Positions 43,201 to 51,426 of a stretch of DNA of 64,000 nucleotides are shown here, one piece after another. The stretch is from assembly GCF_037949795.1 (NCBI RefSeq), contig NZ_CP149932.1, forward strand, positions 434,001 to 498,000, written 5' to 3'. The position numbers and the translations under genes were made by a program. This DNA is from Thioclava sp. GXIMD2076 (GTDB lineage: Bacteria; Pseudomonadota; Alphaproteobacteria; Rhodobacterales; Rhodobacteraceae). Below the pieces are notes generated by a model. It was not told where the DNA came from. It worked only from the letters and a program-made list of their open reading frames with translations, and did no database searches. Each line of letters opens with the position of its first letter. Position 1 is the first letter of the stretch.

Positions 43201-44643
43201 TCAGGCCGCTTTCAGTTGCAGCTCGCAAGGCGCGATAAACTCGCCATGCAGCGCCGCAATCACCGGCTTCAGGCTCGGGCGCTCCAGCACAAACTGCACA
43301 TCCACATTGCGCGGACCCTGCGTCGCGCCCAGCGCTTCATGGCCTGCCGCCGCAATCGCCTGCAGCCCGCGTGTCAGCGTGGAGAGCCCGTTCAGATCGC
43401 GCCCGATGATCGAGGCCATCGCCAGAGGCCGCGCCGAGACCTTGGCCGAGGGGTAGATCCGGTTCAGGTCCTTCTCCACCTGCCGCGCCACTTTCAGCGA
43501 ACAATCGACATAATGGGTAATCGTATTGGCATTCGACGCCTTGGAGATGATACGCACATCATGGCGCGTCAGCACCTCGAGGATCGCGGCATCATAGCCC
43601 TTCACCCCCACCATATCCTGCTCGAACAACTCGAGGGCGAGGATATCTAGGCCAGTGATGATCTCGACCGCTGGAGTATCCGCCGGTTTGTCATCGATCA
43701 GCGTGCCCGGATCCTCCGGCTCGAAGGCGTTGGTCACGCGCAAAGGCACCTCGGCCTGACGCAGCGCCTTGGCCGCCTTGGGGTGGATCGCCTCCATCCC
43801 CATATTCGACAGCTGGTCCGCCACATCATAATTGGTATGGCCCAGCTTGCGCACGGCCTCCTGACCCACAAGGTTGGGATCCGCCGAGGACAGGTGGAAT
43901 TCCTTATGGATGATCGCCTCGCGCGCGCCGGTCAGAGCCGCCAAGCGCGAGAAGGTCACTTCGGAATAGCCACGGTCGAACTCGGCCATCAGCCCCTCGA
44001 CGCATTGGGCATAGCCCGTGACGATCGGCATCTCGGAGGTCAGATCCACGCCCGCGAGCCCCGCCTTCAGGCGGTCCTCGAGATCGTATTCCGCCTCTTC
44101 ACGCCAGCCCGACAGGTCCACGAAGCGCGCGTTCACGCCCGCGCGTTGCAACATCAGCGCGGTGACATAGGCCGAATGTGCCTCGCCCAGCCCCGACAGC
44201 ATCTCGCGCATGGCCAGCATATGGTCCGACAGACGGAAATGCCCGTAGGAGCACAGTCTTCCGAGATCGATCAGGCAGTTGCGCGCACCATCGATCCGGT
44301 CACGCACGAAACTGTCAGCCGCGCCCAGATCGGCGGGATGGTCGAGCACCTTGCGATGCGCCTCTCCCATGGCCTGCGCCACGCTATCCAGCGCTTCCAG
44401 CCAGCCGTGATCGTTATCGGCATCGGCGAAACGGGCATAGACCCCGCGCTCGCCGGTCTTCTTGTGCTCAAGAAGCAGGTTGGTGATGCCGCCGAAGGCC
44501 GAGACCACGAAGACGCGCCCGTAAATGTCTGCGCCCTCGCGTGTGCCGATGAACAACGTGTCGCGCAGTTCGCGCACACGGCTCATCGACGTGCCACCGA
44601 TCTTCTCGACGGTATGAGCGGGATATTGCGGTGCACTGGCCAT
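43201..44643 (-). CDS. ask: Ectoine-operon aspartate kinase (Ask_Ect)
   Basis: A 480-residue aspartokinase that makes aspartyl phosphate for L-aspartate semialdehyde, the precursor of diaminobutyrate. The kinase start VEKIGGTSMSRV is the phosphate-binding motif; two ACT domains sit at the C-terminus (about 330-480). Ask_Ect enzymes are known to escape the lysine/threonine feedback of house-keeping aspartokinases, so the operon can draw carbon into ectoine. It follows ectC by 6 bp and ends in a terminator. Confidence 0.94.
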   Translation of the reverse strand: MASAPQYPAHTVEKIGGTSMSRVRELRDTLFIGTREGADIYGRVFVVSAFGGITNLLLEHKKTGERGVYARFADADNDHGWLEALDSVAQAMGEAHRKVLDHPADLGAADSFVRDRIDGARNCLIDLGRLCSYGHFRLSDHMLAMREMLSGLGEAHSAYVTALMLQRAGVNARFVDLSGWREEAEYDLEDRLKAGLAGVDLTSEMPIVTGYAQCVEGLMAEFDRGYSEVTFSRLAALTGAREAIIHKEFHLSSADPNLVGQEAVRKLGHTNYDVADQLSNMGMEAIHPKAAKALRQAEVPLRVTNAFEPEDPGTLIDDKPADTPAVEIITGLDILALELFEQDMVGVKGYDAAILEVLTRHDVRIISKASNANTITHYVDCSLKVARQVEKDLNRIYPSAKVSARPLAMASIIGRDLNGLSTLTRGLQAIAAAGHEALGATQGPRNVDVQFVLERPSLKPVIAALHGEFIAPCELQLKAA

Positions 44644-44649
44644 GATGGC

Positions 44650-45057
44650 TTACGCTTTCTCCATTTCGTCGGCCGGCGCATAGGAGCCGTCCTCACGATG
44701 GACTTCCTTGCCGGTCACCGGCGGATTGAAACAGCAGGCCATGACCAGATCCGCACCTTCATCGGCGATCAGGCGGTGACGGTCATGGAGGTTGAGCGCA
44801 TACATCACGCCCGGCTTGATCTCGTGAGTCTTGTTGCCGTTATCCAGCTCGATGATGCGCCCCGTGCCGGACATGCAATAAACGCTCTCGAAATGGTGCT
44901 TATAGTGGAACTCGTGTTCCGAGCCTGCTTCCAGCGTGGTGATATGGAACGAGAAGTTCATATTGTCATCGGCCAGCAGCATGCGGACCGAGGTCCAGCG
45001 CTCGTTGCCTACGTTCTTGTCGGTGTGCTTCAGTTCGTTGAAATCGCGTACAATCAT
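44650..45057 (-). CDS. ectC: L-ectoine synthase
   Basis: A 135-residue cupin that closes N-gamma-acetyl-diaminobutyrate into ectoine with loss of water. It has the EctC pattern MIVRDFNEL ... EFHYKHHFESVYCMSGTG ... YALNLHDRHRL; Glu57 and the later Tyr/His cluster (Tyr86, His91, His94) lie in the metal and substrate pocket known for the family. Normal length. It lies 64 bp after ectB and 6 bp before ask. No ectD gene (5-hydroxylase) is present. Confidence 0.97.
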   Translation of the reverse strand: MIVRDFNELKHTDKNVGNERWTSVRMLLADDNMNFSFHITTLEAGSEHEFHYKHHFESVYCMSGTGRIIELDNGNKTHEIKPGVMYALNLHDRHRLIADEGADLVMACCFNPPVTGKEVHREDGSYAPADEMEKA

Positions 45058-45121
45058 ATTGATCTCCTATCGGTTTTGGGAAGGAAGCGCCCGGGGACGC
45101 TACACCAGTCACCAGTCCGGG

Positions 45122-46405
45122 TTATTGGCCAGCGGCCTCGGATGCTTTCACTTCACGGGCCGACTGGATCAGGATGTCCAGACCTTCGCGGAAAATCGCA
45201 TCCGGTGTGGTCAGCGGTGCCAGCACCTTGACTACCTGATCCTCGTTGCCCGAGGTCTCGATCACGAGGCCCTTCCCGAAGCAGAGGCCGCAGATCTCGG
45301 AGGCGCGTTCGCCGGTTCCGACATCCACACCCTGCATCAGGCCACGGCCCTTCAGGAAGGCACCGTCGAACATCTCGGCAACTTCGGACAGCGCGGTGGT
45401 CAGCACCACGGCCTTATCGGCCAGCTGGCGCTGGAAGGCGTTATCGGCCCAGAACTTCTCGATCGCGGTTTTCGCGGTCAGGAAGGCATGGGTATTGCCG
45501 CGGAAGGTGCCGTTGTGCTCGGCAGGGCCCATCACGTCATGCTCGGGACGCACCAGAACCAGCGCCATCGGCAAGCCCATGCCCGAGACCGATTTCGCCA
45601 TGGTGACAATATCGGGGGTCACGCCCATCTCCTCGAAGGAGAAGAAAGTGCCGGTGCGGCCACAGCCTGCCTGAATATCATCAACAATAAACAGCGCGCC
45701 ATGTTTGCGGGCCACGGCCTCGACGCCGCGCACGAACTCCGGCGATGCGGCATTCAGACCGCCCTCGCCCTGCACGGTTTCCATCATGATCGCGGCAGGC
45801 GCATCCACCCCACCCGAGGCATCCGACAGCATCTGGTCAAGAAGCGCCACCGAATCCACGCCATCGGCATAGTTATCGAATGGCATACGCGTCACGCCTT
45901 GCGGCATCATGCCGGCACCGCCGCGGTGGTAGCCATTGCCGGTCGCGGCCAGCGCGCCCATGGTCACGCCGTGGAAGCCATTGGTGAAGGCGATGATATT
46001 CTGGCGGCCCGTCGATTTGCGCGCGATCTTCATTGCGGCTTCAACGGCATTGGCGCCGGTTGGGCCGATGAACATCAGCTTGTGGTCCATATCGCGCGCA
46101 CGCAGGATCAGATCCTGGAACACCTCGAGGAATGCGCCCTTGGTATCGGTATGGAAATCGAGTGCATGGCCCAGCTTGTCACCCGTCAGGTGATCGACCA
46201 GCGCCTGTTTCATATCGGGGTCGTTATGGCCGTAATTCAGCGAGGAACAGCCTGCCAGAAAATCGATGTAGCGCTTGCCATCGGCATCGAACAGCTCCGA
46301 GCCACGGGCATGGGTAAATACGGTATCGAAACCACGGCAATAGGAGCGGGCGTCAGATTCGCGTTGGGTAAAGATCGACCGATCGTTTGTTTTATCAAAC
46401 GGCAT
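45122..46405 (-). CDS. ectB: Diaminobutyrate-2-oxoglutarate transaminase
   Basis: A 427-residue PLP-dependent class III aminotransferase that converts aspartate semialdehyde to L-2,4-diaminobutyrate. PLP-binding residues include Asp242-Asp243 and Gln245 in FIVDDIQAGCG and the Schiff-base lysine in MAKSVSG (Lys271). Length and GCSSLNYGHNDPDMK near residue 52 match EctB. It is the second gene of the operon, with 51 bp after ectA. Because the reaction is reversible, it could also consume diaminobutyrate. Confidence 0.97.
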   Translation of the reverse strand: MPFDKTNDRSIFTQRESDARSYCRGFDTVFTHARGSELFDADGKRYIDFLAGCSSLNYGHNDPDMKQALVDHLTGDKLGHALDFHTDTKGAFLEVFQDLILRARDMDHKLMFIGPTGANAVEAAMKIARKSTGRQNIIAFTNGFHGVTMGALAATGNGYHRGGAGMMPQGVTRMPFDNYADGVDSVALLDQMLSDASGGVDAPAAIMMETVQGEGGLNAASPEFVRGVEAVARKHGALFIVDDIQAGCGRTGTFFSFEEMGVTPDIVTMAKSVSGMGLPMALVLVRPEHDVMGPAEHNGTFRGNTHAFLTAKTAIEKFWADNAFQRQLADKAVVLTTALSEVAEMFDGAFLKGRGLMQGVDVGTGERASEICGLCFGKGLVIETSGNEDQVVKVLAPLTTPDAIFREGLDILIQSAREVKASEAAGQ

Positions 46406-46456
46406 AAGAACCTCTTGGGTTTGGTATTTCTGGATGATGGAAGGAGGGGGCAGCCC

Positions 46457-46984
46457 TTAGGCCGCCACTTTTGCCTCTTCCTCGAAAGTAATGGTGACCA
46501 TATGCTCGGTGGCCGCATGGCCGTCGAAATGATCGTCTTCAGTGAAATGTGCCTTGGAGGTCAGCTCGCCGCCAGCCGAGCGGGCGAAGGACCTGAACAG
46601 GCCCCATGAGGCCTCGTTCGATTTGGTGATCGTCGTTTGCAGGCGTGTGCACTGCGCCGCTTCGGGACGGTCGAGCAGATGGGACAGCATACGCTTGCCC
46701 AGCCCCAGACCACGCGCTTCGGGCGCCACAGCAACCTGCCAGACGAAGAATGTATCGGGTGCCGAAGGGGTGATGTAGCCCGAGACCCAGCCCATAGGCG
46801 CGCCGTCTTTCTCGACCAGCACGCAGGTGTCGCGGAAATGGTCGCATTGCAGCAAGTTGCAATACATCGAATTCTCGTCGAGCGGCTTGCAGCGCGAGAT
46901 AAGCGACCAGATTTCTGATCCGTCCTCGGCGGACGGCTTCCGGAATGTAAGCTTGGGCTGTTTCATGACTTCGACTGTCGGCAC
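46457..46984 (-). CDS. ectA: L-2,4-diaminobutyrate acetyltransferase
   Basis: A 175-residue GNAT-family enzyme that acetylates diaminobutyrate at the gamma-amino group. The acetyl-CoA motif is VAPEARGLGLGKRML and the LQTTITKSNEASWGLF helix follows, as in EctA. The GTG start at 46984 has GAGGAAA in front; a downstream ATG has no Shine-Dalgarno. It heads ectA-ectB-ectC-ask, and its upstream DNA holds a striking dyad shared with the divergent regulator. Confidence 0.96.
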   Translation of the reverse strand: MPTVEVMKQPKLTFRKPSAEDGSEIWSLISRCKPLDENSMYCNLLQCDHFRDTCVLVEKDGAPMGWVSGYITPSAPDTFFVWQVAVAPEARGLGLGKRMLSHLLDRPEAAQCTRLQTTITKSNEASWGLFRSFARSAGGELTSKAHFTEDDHFDGHAATEHMVTITFEEEAKVAA

Positions 46985-47001
46985 GATTTCATTTCCTCAG
47001 T

Positions 47002-47033
47002 TGCTTCGCTAATCTAATTAGATCATCGAAGCA
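47002..47033. promoter_or_regulatory. 32-bp near-perfect dyad, candidate EctR operator
   Basis: Outer arms TGCTTCG (47002-47008) and CGAAGCA (47027-47033) flank a perfect 12-bp core ATCTAATTAGAT (47012-47023); only two base pairs of the 32-bp dyad fail. It starts 18 bp before the ectA GTG. MarR proteins bind such dyads, and the EctR-like regulator gene begins 128 bp away, so this is the best candidate for its operator. Confidence 0.72.
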
Positions 47034-47052
47034 TAAATTTCAATATTCAAAG

Positions 47053-47080
47053 TAATTTTCTTTTCCAACATTGAAAATTA
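47053..47080. promoter_or_regulatory. Second inverted repeat in the ectA/ectR intergenic region
   Basis: TAATTTTC (47053-47060) and GAAAATTA (47073-47080) form an 8-bp inverted repeat with a 12-nt spacer, centred 49 bp from the larger dyad. It lies between the two divergent promoters and could be a second binding site. As AT-rich DNA it may also arise by chance. Confidence 0.4.
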
Positions 47081-47160
47081 GAGCGATAATTTGCTAATAA
47101 CCCTTATGTACCCTAAGTGAAATGGGGATAAAATCTTAGCTCAACTAAAGGAGATCGTAA

Positions 47161-47709
47161 TTGCCTGCCGCCTCCAGCTCTGCAATATTAAGCCATTCGA
47201 AGCTTCTAACCAGTTATGGAGACGGTATGAGCAGCGACCGTACCGATATGAGTCTTATTGCCCTGCGCCGTATCCTGCGCGCGACCGAACTGTTTGGCCG
47301 GGATCTGGCCAAATCTGCCGGGCTGACGCCCGTGCAATTCCGCGTGCTGCAAGTCGTGGCGGAAAAGGGCTGGTCGACCGCCAAGACCATCTCGATGCGC
47401 ATGGGGGTCAGTCAGGCCACCATCACCTCGCTCGTCGACAAGCTGGTCGACAAGGGAATGGTCAAACGCCAGCGTTCGGAAATCGACCGCCGCCAGACCG
47501 ATATCGTCATCACCGAGGCCGGTCATCATGCGCTCGACGAGGCCCCCGACGCCCTGCAGCAGCGCTTCGTGAAGAAATTCGAGGGTCTGCAGGACTGGGA
47601 ACAGGCACAGCTCGTAGCCTCGCTGGAACGGGTCGCCGCGATGCTCGATGCCAATGCGATGGATGCCTCTCCGGTGCTGCATTCGGGCGATATAATGCCG
47701 CGACAATAA
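47161..47709 (+). CDS. MarR-family regulator, EctR-like
   Basis: A MarR-family winged-helix protein. The DNA-binding part is KTISMRMGVSQATITSLVDKLVDKGMVKR, followed by the wing SEIDRRQTDIVIT. It is divergent from ectA, as EctR (Methylophaga, Methylomicrobium) and CosR are, and probably represses ectABC-ask at low salt. Two starts are possible: TTG at 47161 with AAAGGAG 7 nt upstream (182 residues), or ATG at 47227 with GGAG 5 nt upstream (160 residues). The former has the stronger site. The ectoine hydrolase gene follows on the same strand after 104 bp. Confidence 0.85.
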   Translation: MPAASSSAILSHSKLLTSYGDGMSSDRTDMSLIALRRILRATELFGRDLAKSAGLTPVQFRVLQVVAEKGWSTAKTISMRMGVSQATITSLVDKLVDKGMVKRQRSEIDRRQTDIVITEAGHHALDEAPDALQQRFVKKFEGLQDWEQAQLVASLERVAAMLDANAMDASPVLHSGDIMPRQ

Positions 47710-47813
47710 GCCGTTAGAAGAGGCTTGCAGATTTCCGTTTGACGCCCGCTTCCATGCGGTGTCCCATGGGACCATCGCCCGAGTGACGCGTTGCTGGTTC
47801 AGACGGAGATCCC

Positions 47814-48998
47814 ATGCCCATCGAGAATGCCCCCTTCAGCCTGCCCGAATATCAACGCCGGATCGCGCTGGTGCGCCAATCCATGGCCGAGCGCGGGCTG
47901 GATGTGCTGTTTGTCACCAACCCTTCCAACCAGTTCTGGCTGACAGGTTATGACGGCTGGTCCTTCTACACCCATCAGGGCGTGATCCTGACAATGGAAG
48001 GCGACCCGATCTGGTGGGGCCGGATGATGGATGCCAATGGTGCCAAGCGCACCGTGTGGATGAGTGACGACCAGATCCGCTGGTATGCCGACCGCATGGT
48101 TCAATCCGACACCGTGCATCCGATGGAAGATCTCGCCTCCCATCTGCGTATCCTTGGCCATGGTCAGGCGCGAATCGGGGTGGAGATGGAGACTTATTTC
48201 TACACCGCCCGCGCCCATGCCGTGCTGGCCGAGGGGCTGCCCGAGGCCACGCTGGTGGATGCCTCGGTGCTGGTGAACTGGCAGCGGCTGATCAAATCCG
48301 ACGAGGAGCTGCGCTTCATGCGCCGTGCCGCGCGGATCTCGGAACTGGTGATCACCCGCGCGGTCGAGCTGATCGAGCCGGGCTATCACAAGCATGATCT
48401 GGTGGGCGAGCTGTACAAGACCGCCGTGCAGGGCGAGGATGACAGCTGGGGCGATTATCCCGCCATCGTGCCGATGCTGCCATCCGGCGCGGATGCCTCG
48501 GCCCCGCATCTGACATGGAATGGCGAGGCGTTCCAGAAAGACCAGATGACCTTTGTCGAGCAATCGGGTTGCTACCGGCGTTATCATGCGCCGCTCTGCC
48601 GCTCGGTTTACCTGGGCAAGCCGCCGCAACATATGCTGGATGCCGCCGAGGCGCTGACCGCGGGGCTGAATGCCGGCATCGAGGTCGCCCGCCCCGGCAA
48701 CCGTGCCTGCGACATCGCCCGCGCCCTCGATACCGAATTGCTGAAAGTGGGCATCGAGCGCCCTGCCCGCTGCGGCTATGCGGTGGGCTGCTCCTACCCG
48801 CCGGATTGGGGCGAGCATACCGTCTCGCTGCGCGCGATGGACGAGACCGTGCTGCAACCGGGGATGACCTTCCACTTCATGCCGGGGCTCTGGATGGACG
48901 ATTGGGGGATGGAAACCACTGAAACCATCCTCATCCGCGAGGATGGCCCCGCCGAGCCTTTGTGCAATATCGAGCGCAAGCTCTTCGTGAAGGACTGA
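47814..48998 (+). CDS. doeA: Ectoine hydrolase (DoeA/EutD type, M24 fold)
   Basis: A 394-residue protein with the creatinase/prolidase fold of ectoine hydrolase. The N-terminal half has FVTNPSNQFWLTGYDGWSFYTHQGV; the C-terminal half has FVEQSGCYRRYHAPLCRSVYLG, where Glu249 stands where normal M24 enzymes have metal ligands. From family knowledge EutD acts through a glutamate in this motif rather than metals; I infer Glu249 is that residue. The enzyme opens ectoine to N-acetyl-diaminobutyrate. GGAG precedes the ATG. The next gene, 2 bp on, encodes a deacetylase. Confidence 0.88.
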   Translation: MPIENAPFSLPEYQRRIALVRQSMAERGLDVLFVTNPSNQFWLTGYDGWSFYTHQGVILTMEGDPIWWGRMMDANGAKRTVWMSDDQIRWYADRMVQSDTVHPMEDLASHLRILGHGQARIGVEMETYFYTARAHAVLAEGLPEATLVDASVLVNWQRLIKSDEELRFMRRAARISELVITRAVELIEPGYHKHDLVGELYKTAVQGEDDSWGDYPAIVPMLPSGADASAPHLTWNGEAFQKDQMTFVEQSGCYRRYHAPLCRSVYLGKPPQHMLDAAEALTAGLNAGIEVARPGNRACDIARALDTELLKVGIERPARCGYAVGCSYPPDWGEHTVSLRAMDETVLQPGMTFHFMPGLWMDDWGMETTETILIREDGPAEPLCNIERKLFVKD

Positions 48999-49000
48999 TC

Positions 49001-50155
49001 ATGTCGGACCTCCAGCGTGCGAAGGCGATTCTGGGCGACCTGATCGGCTTTGCCAGCATCTCGTCGGAGAGCAATCTCGATATTATCGGCTATTGCGCCC
49101 GTCACTTGGAGGCGGCAGGCGCGCGGGTCGAGGTCTTGCGTGATCCGATGGGCAGGAAGGCCAATCTCTGGGCCACGTTGGGGCCGGAGGGCGATGGCGG
49201 GCTGGTGCTGTCGGGGCATTCCGATGTGGTGCCGGTGGCAAACCAGAACTGGAGCTCGGACCCGTTTGTGATGCGCGAGGAGGACGGCAAGCTCTTTGGC
49301 CGTGGCGCCTGCGACATGAAGGGCTTTATCGCCTGCTGTCTGGCCAAGGCCGAGGAGCTGGCGATGATAGCCCATCATCAGCCGATCCATTTCGCCTTCA
49401 CCCATGACGAGGAGATCGGTTGCTTCGGTGCCCGCGCCCTGACCGAGGTTCTGGCCCAGCGCGGGCTGCGGCCCCGCCTATGCGTGATCGGCGAACCCAC
49501 CGAGATGCAGGTAATCGAAGGCAACAAGGGCTGTTGTGAGTATAGCGTGACCTTCTCGGGGCTCGAGGGCCATAGCTCGGCCCCCGAGCGCGGGGTGAAT
49601 GCGGTGGAATATGCCGCGCGCTATATCGGGCGACTCCTCGACCTGCGCAGCGATCTGGTCGCCCGCGCGCCCGACGGATCGCGGTTCGACCCGCCCTGGA
49701 CCACGCTGAATGTCGGACGGCTCGAAGGGGGCGTCGCGCATAATGTGATTGCCAATCATGCAGTTCTCGATTGGGAATTCCGGCCCGTGAGCATGGAGGA
49801 TATGAGCTTCGTGAAAACGGAAGTTGCCGGCTATGTCGAAACCCTGCTGGGCGAGATGCGCCGGACGCATCCCAACGCCTCGATCACCACCGAAACCATC
49901 GGCGAGGTCGCGGGACTGGAACCGATGCCCGAGAATGCCGCGCGCGATCTGGTCTTCGGCCTGACAGGGCGTAACGAGGCGTCCTGTGTGCCCTTCTCGA
50001 CCGAGGCGGGGCTGTTTCAAGCGCTGGGCACCGATGTTGTGATCTGCGGGCCAGGATCCATTGCGCAAGCGCACAAGCCTGACGAATTTGTCAGCCTTGA
50101 CCAGATGCAAACCTGCCTGAGCATGTTCGATCGGCTGATATCCGACCGTTCATAG
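49001..50155 (+). CDS. ArgE-like M20 deacetylase, probable N-acetyl-diaminobutyrate deacetylase
   Basis: A 384-residue M20-family amidohydrolase. The zinc motif residues are visible: LSGHSDVVPV, GRGACDMKGFIACC, FTHDEEIGCFGARAL (catalytic Glu-Glu) and the C-terminal histidine in IAQAHKPDEFV. Length and motifs match acetylornithine deacetylase ArgE. AAGGA lies 6 nt before the ATG at 49001, 2 bp after the ectoine hydrolase gene. Position argues for deacetylation of N-acetyl-diaminobutyrate, in place of the usual AstE/AspA-type DoeB. Acetylornithine remains a possible substrate. Confidence 0.82.
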   Translation: MSDLQRAKAILGDLIGFASISSESNLDIIGYCARHLEAAGARVEVLRDPMGRKANLWATLGPEGDGGLVLSGHSDVVPVANQNWSSDPFVMREEDGKLFGRGACDMKGFIACCLAKAEELAMIAHHQPIHFAFTHDEEIGCFGARALTEVLAQRGLRPRLCVIGEPTEMQVIEGNKGCCEYSVTFSGLEGHSSAPERGVNAVEYAARYIGRLLDLRSDLVARAPDGSRFDPPWTTLNVGRLEGGVAHNVIANHAVLDWEFRPVSMEDMSFVKTEVAGYVETLLGEMRRTHPNASITTETIGEVAGLEPMPENAARDLVFGLTGRNEASCVPFSTEAGLFQALGTDVVICGPGSIAQAHKPDEFVSLDQMQTCLSMFDRLISDRS

Positions 50156-50256
50156 GCAGAAAACCGTTCATGGGGCAATATTTACGATAATTACGGAACT
50201 TGCGGAACCGGCGCGTTTTTCGTGTGTTATGGCGACAGAGACAAAGGAGTCGCATC

Positions 50257-50394
50257 ATGACCAAACTACTTATCCCCGCCTTTATTCTGGCCTCGCTTGG
50301 CGTATCCGCCTGCTCGACCGTGCATGGCTTCGGGCAGGACGTGACGACCGCAGGCCATGTGGTCCAGCGTGAATCCATCGAAGCCGCACAATAA
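50257..50394 (+). CDS. Entericidin-like small lipoprotein
   Basis: A 45-residue lipoprotein: MTKLLIPAFILASLGVSAC with a lipobox (Cys19), then STVHGFGQDVTTAGHVVQRESIEAAQ. The VHGFGQDVTTAG pattern is that of EcnA/EcnB entericidins, small stress-related membrane lipoproteins. AAAGGAG precedes the ATG at 50257, and a terminator follows 21 bp after the stop, so it is a single-gene unit. The role is unclear. Confidence 0.88.
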   Translation: MTKLLIPAFILASLGVSACSTVHGFGQDVTTAGHVVQRESIEAAQ

Positions 50395-50415
50395 GCGCAT
50401 CCTGACAAACTGCAG

Positions 50416-50448
50416 GCCCCCGCAGAGCTTTCAGCCGCGGGGGCTTTT
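50416..50448 (+). terminator. Rho-independent terminator after the entericidin gene
   Basis: Arms GCCCCCGC (50416-50423) and GCGGGGGC (50437-50444) form an 8-bp stem with a 13-nt loop followed by TTTT. Confidence 0.85.
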
Positions 50449-50481
50449 ACTTGCCGAACAAAGCCCTCGCCGAAAAAGGGC

Positions 50482-51303
50482 TTAACGCTTGGCTCCCCAA
50501 GAGACCGACGCATATTGGCGTGTATAGAATTCGCCCATCAGCCCGATCATCATAAGCGCCAGCCCGACATAGAGTGCGTAGTGCCAGCTCGAGAAATGCG
50601 GGTTGTAATTGATGAAGGTAAAGCCCCTCGCCTGATCGATCGTGTGAAAGAGCGGATTCCAGTTGAACAGGACCAGCATCTTATGCGGCAGGGTATTGGC
50701 CAGAAACATCTTGCCCGAGGCGATCATATTGGCGCGGGAATAGATCTGGTGGATGACCCGCACGACATCGGGAGCCCAGGGTTTTGCCGCCAGCAGGACC
50801 ATGCCGATGGCGGCGCCGGTGAACCAGCTCAGAAACACCATCCCCATCGCCCCTACCCAATCATAGATAGTGATCGGAGTGAAAGCGGCATGGTAGAGAT
50901 AAAGCACCACGATCATCGAGAGCAGCTGGATATAAAGCGCGCTCAGGGCCGCCGCCGAGATCGAGATCGCAGTCGTCATCGGTGCGTGCTTCATCATCGC
51001 CGAGGTCGGGCCCTCTGCCCCGAAGACCGCGCTCATCGCCTTGGTATGGGTCAGGAACAGGAAGATCCCGCTCATGATATACAGAAGGAAATCGCCCCGC
51101 ACCGCGCTGCCGCGCAGCCCCAGCACACCGAACATGATGTAGAAGGTGAAGACGAGGATCACCACCTGCAGCATATTGAGCAAAAGCCCGATGACCGCGT
51201 TTCCGTGGCTTTTGCGCAGCTCGCGGACGGTCGCGTGATAGATCAGCCCCAGAAGACTGAAGCCCGACCCGATCGTTGAATTACTCTGTTGCGCTTTGAA
51301 CAT
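50482..51303 (-). CDS. ABC-2 type polysaccharide export permease (KpsM/Wzm-like)
   Basis: A 273-residue inner-membrane protein with about six transmembrane helices (VVILVFTFYIMFGVLG, FLLYIMSGIFLFL, LLSMIVVLYLYH, MVFLSWFTGAAIGMVLL, near the C-terminus LYVGLALMMIGLMGEFY). The order and the NWNPLFHTIDQARGFTF stretch fit ABC-2 permeases that export capsule or O-antigen. The ATG at 51303 follows GCGGGAT. No matching ATPase gene is adjacent. It stands at the edge of a polysaccharide region, divergent from cysQ. Confidence 0.88.
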   Translation of the reverse strand: MFKAQQSNSTIGSGFSLLGLIYHATVRELRKSHGNAVIGLLLNMLQVVILVFTFYIMFGVLGLRGSAVRGDFLLYIMSGIFLFLTHTKAMSAVFGAEGPTSAMMKHAPMTTAISISAAALSALYIQLLSMIVVLYLYHAAFTPITIYDWVGAMGMVFLSWFTGAAIGMVLLAAKPWAPDVVRVIHQIYSRANMIASGKMFLANTLPHKMLVLFNWNPLFHTIDQARGFTFINYNPHFSSWHYALYVGLALMMIGLMGEFYTRQYASVSWGAKR

Positions 51304-51426
51304 AATCCCGCACTCTGCCGCGTAAGACACAATATGTCTTGCAAAACTTGCTGTTTGCTTGATGCCCTATCATAACTGTGACAGCTAGACAGTAATAAGC
51401 CGCAATCGCGACGAATTGGAGACCTC

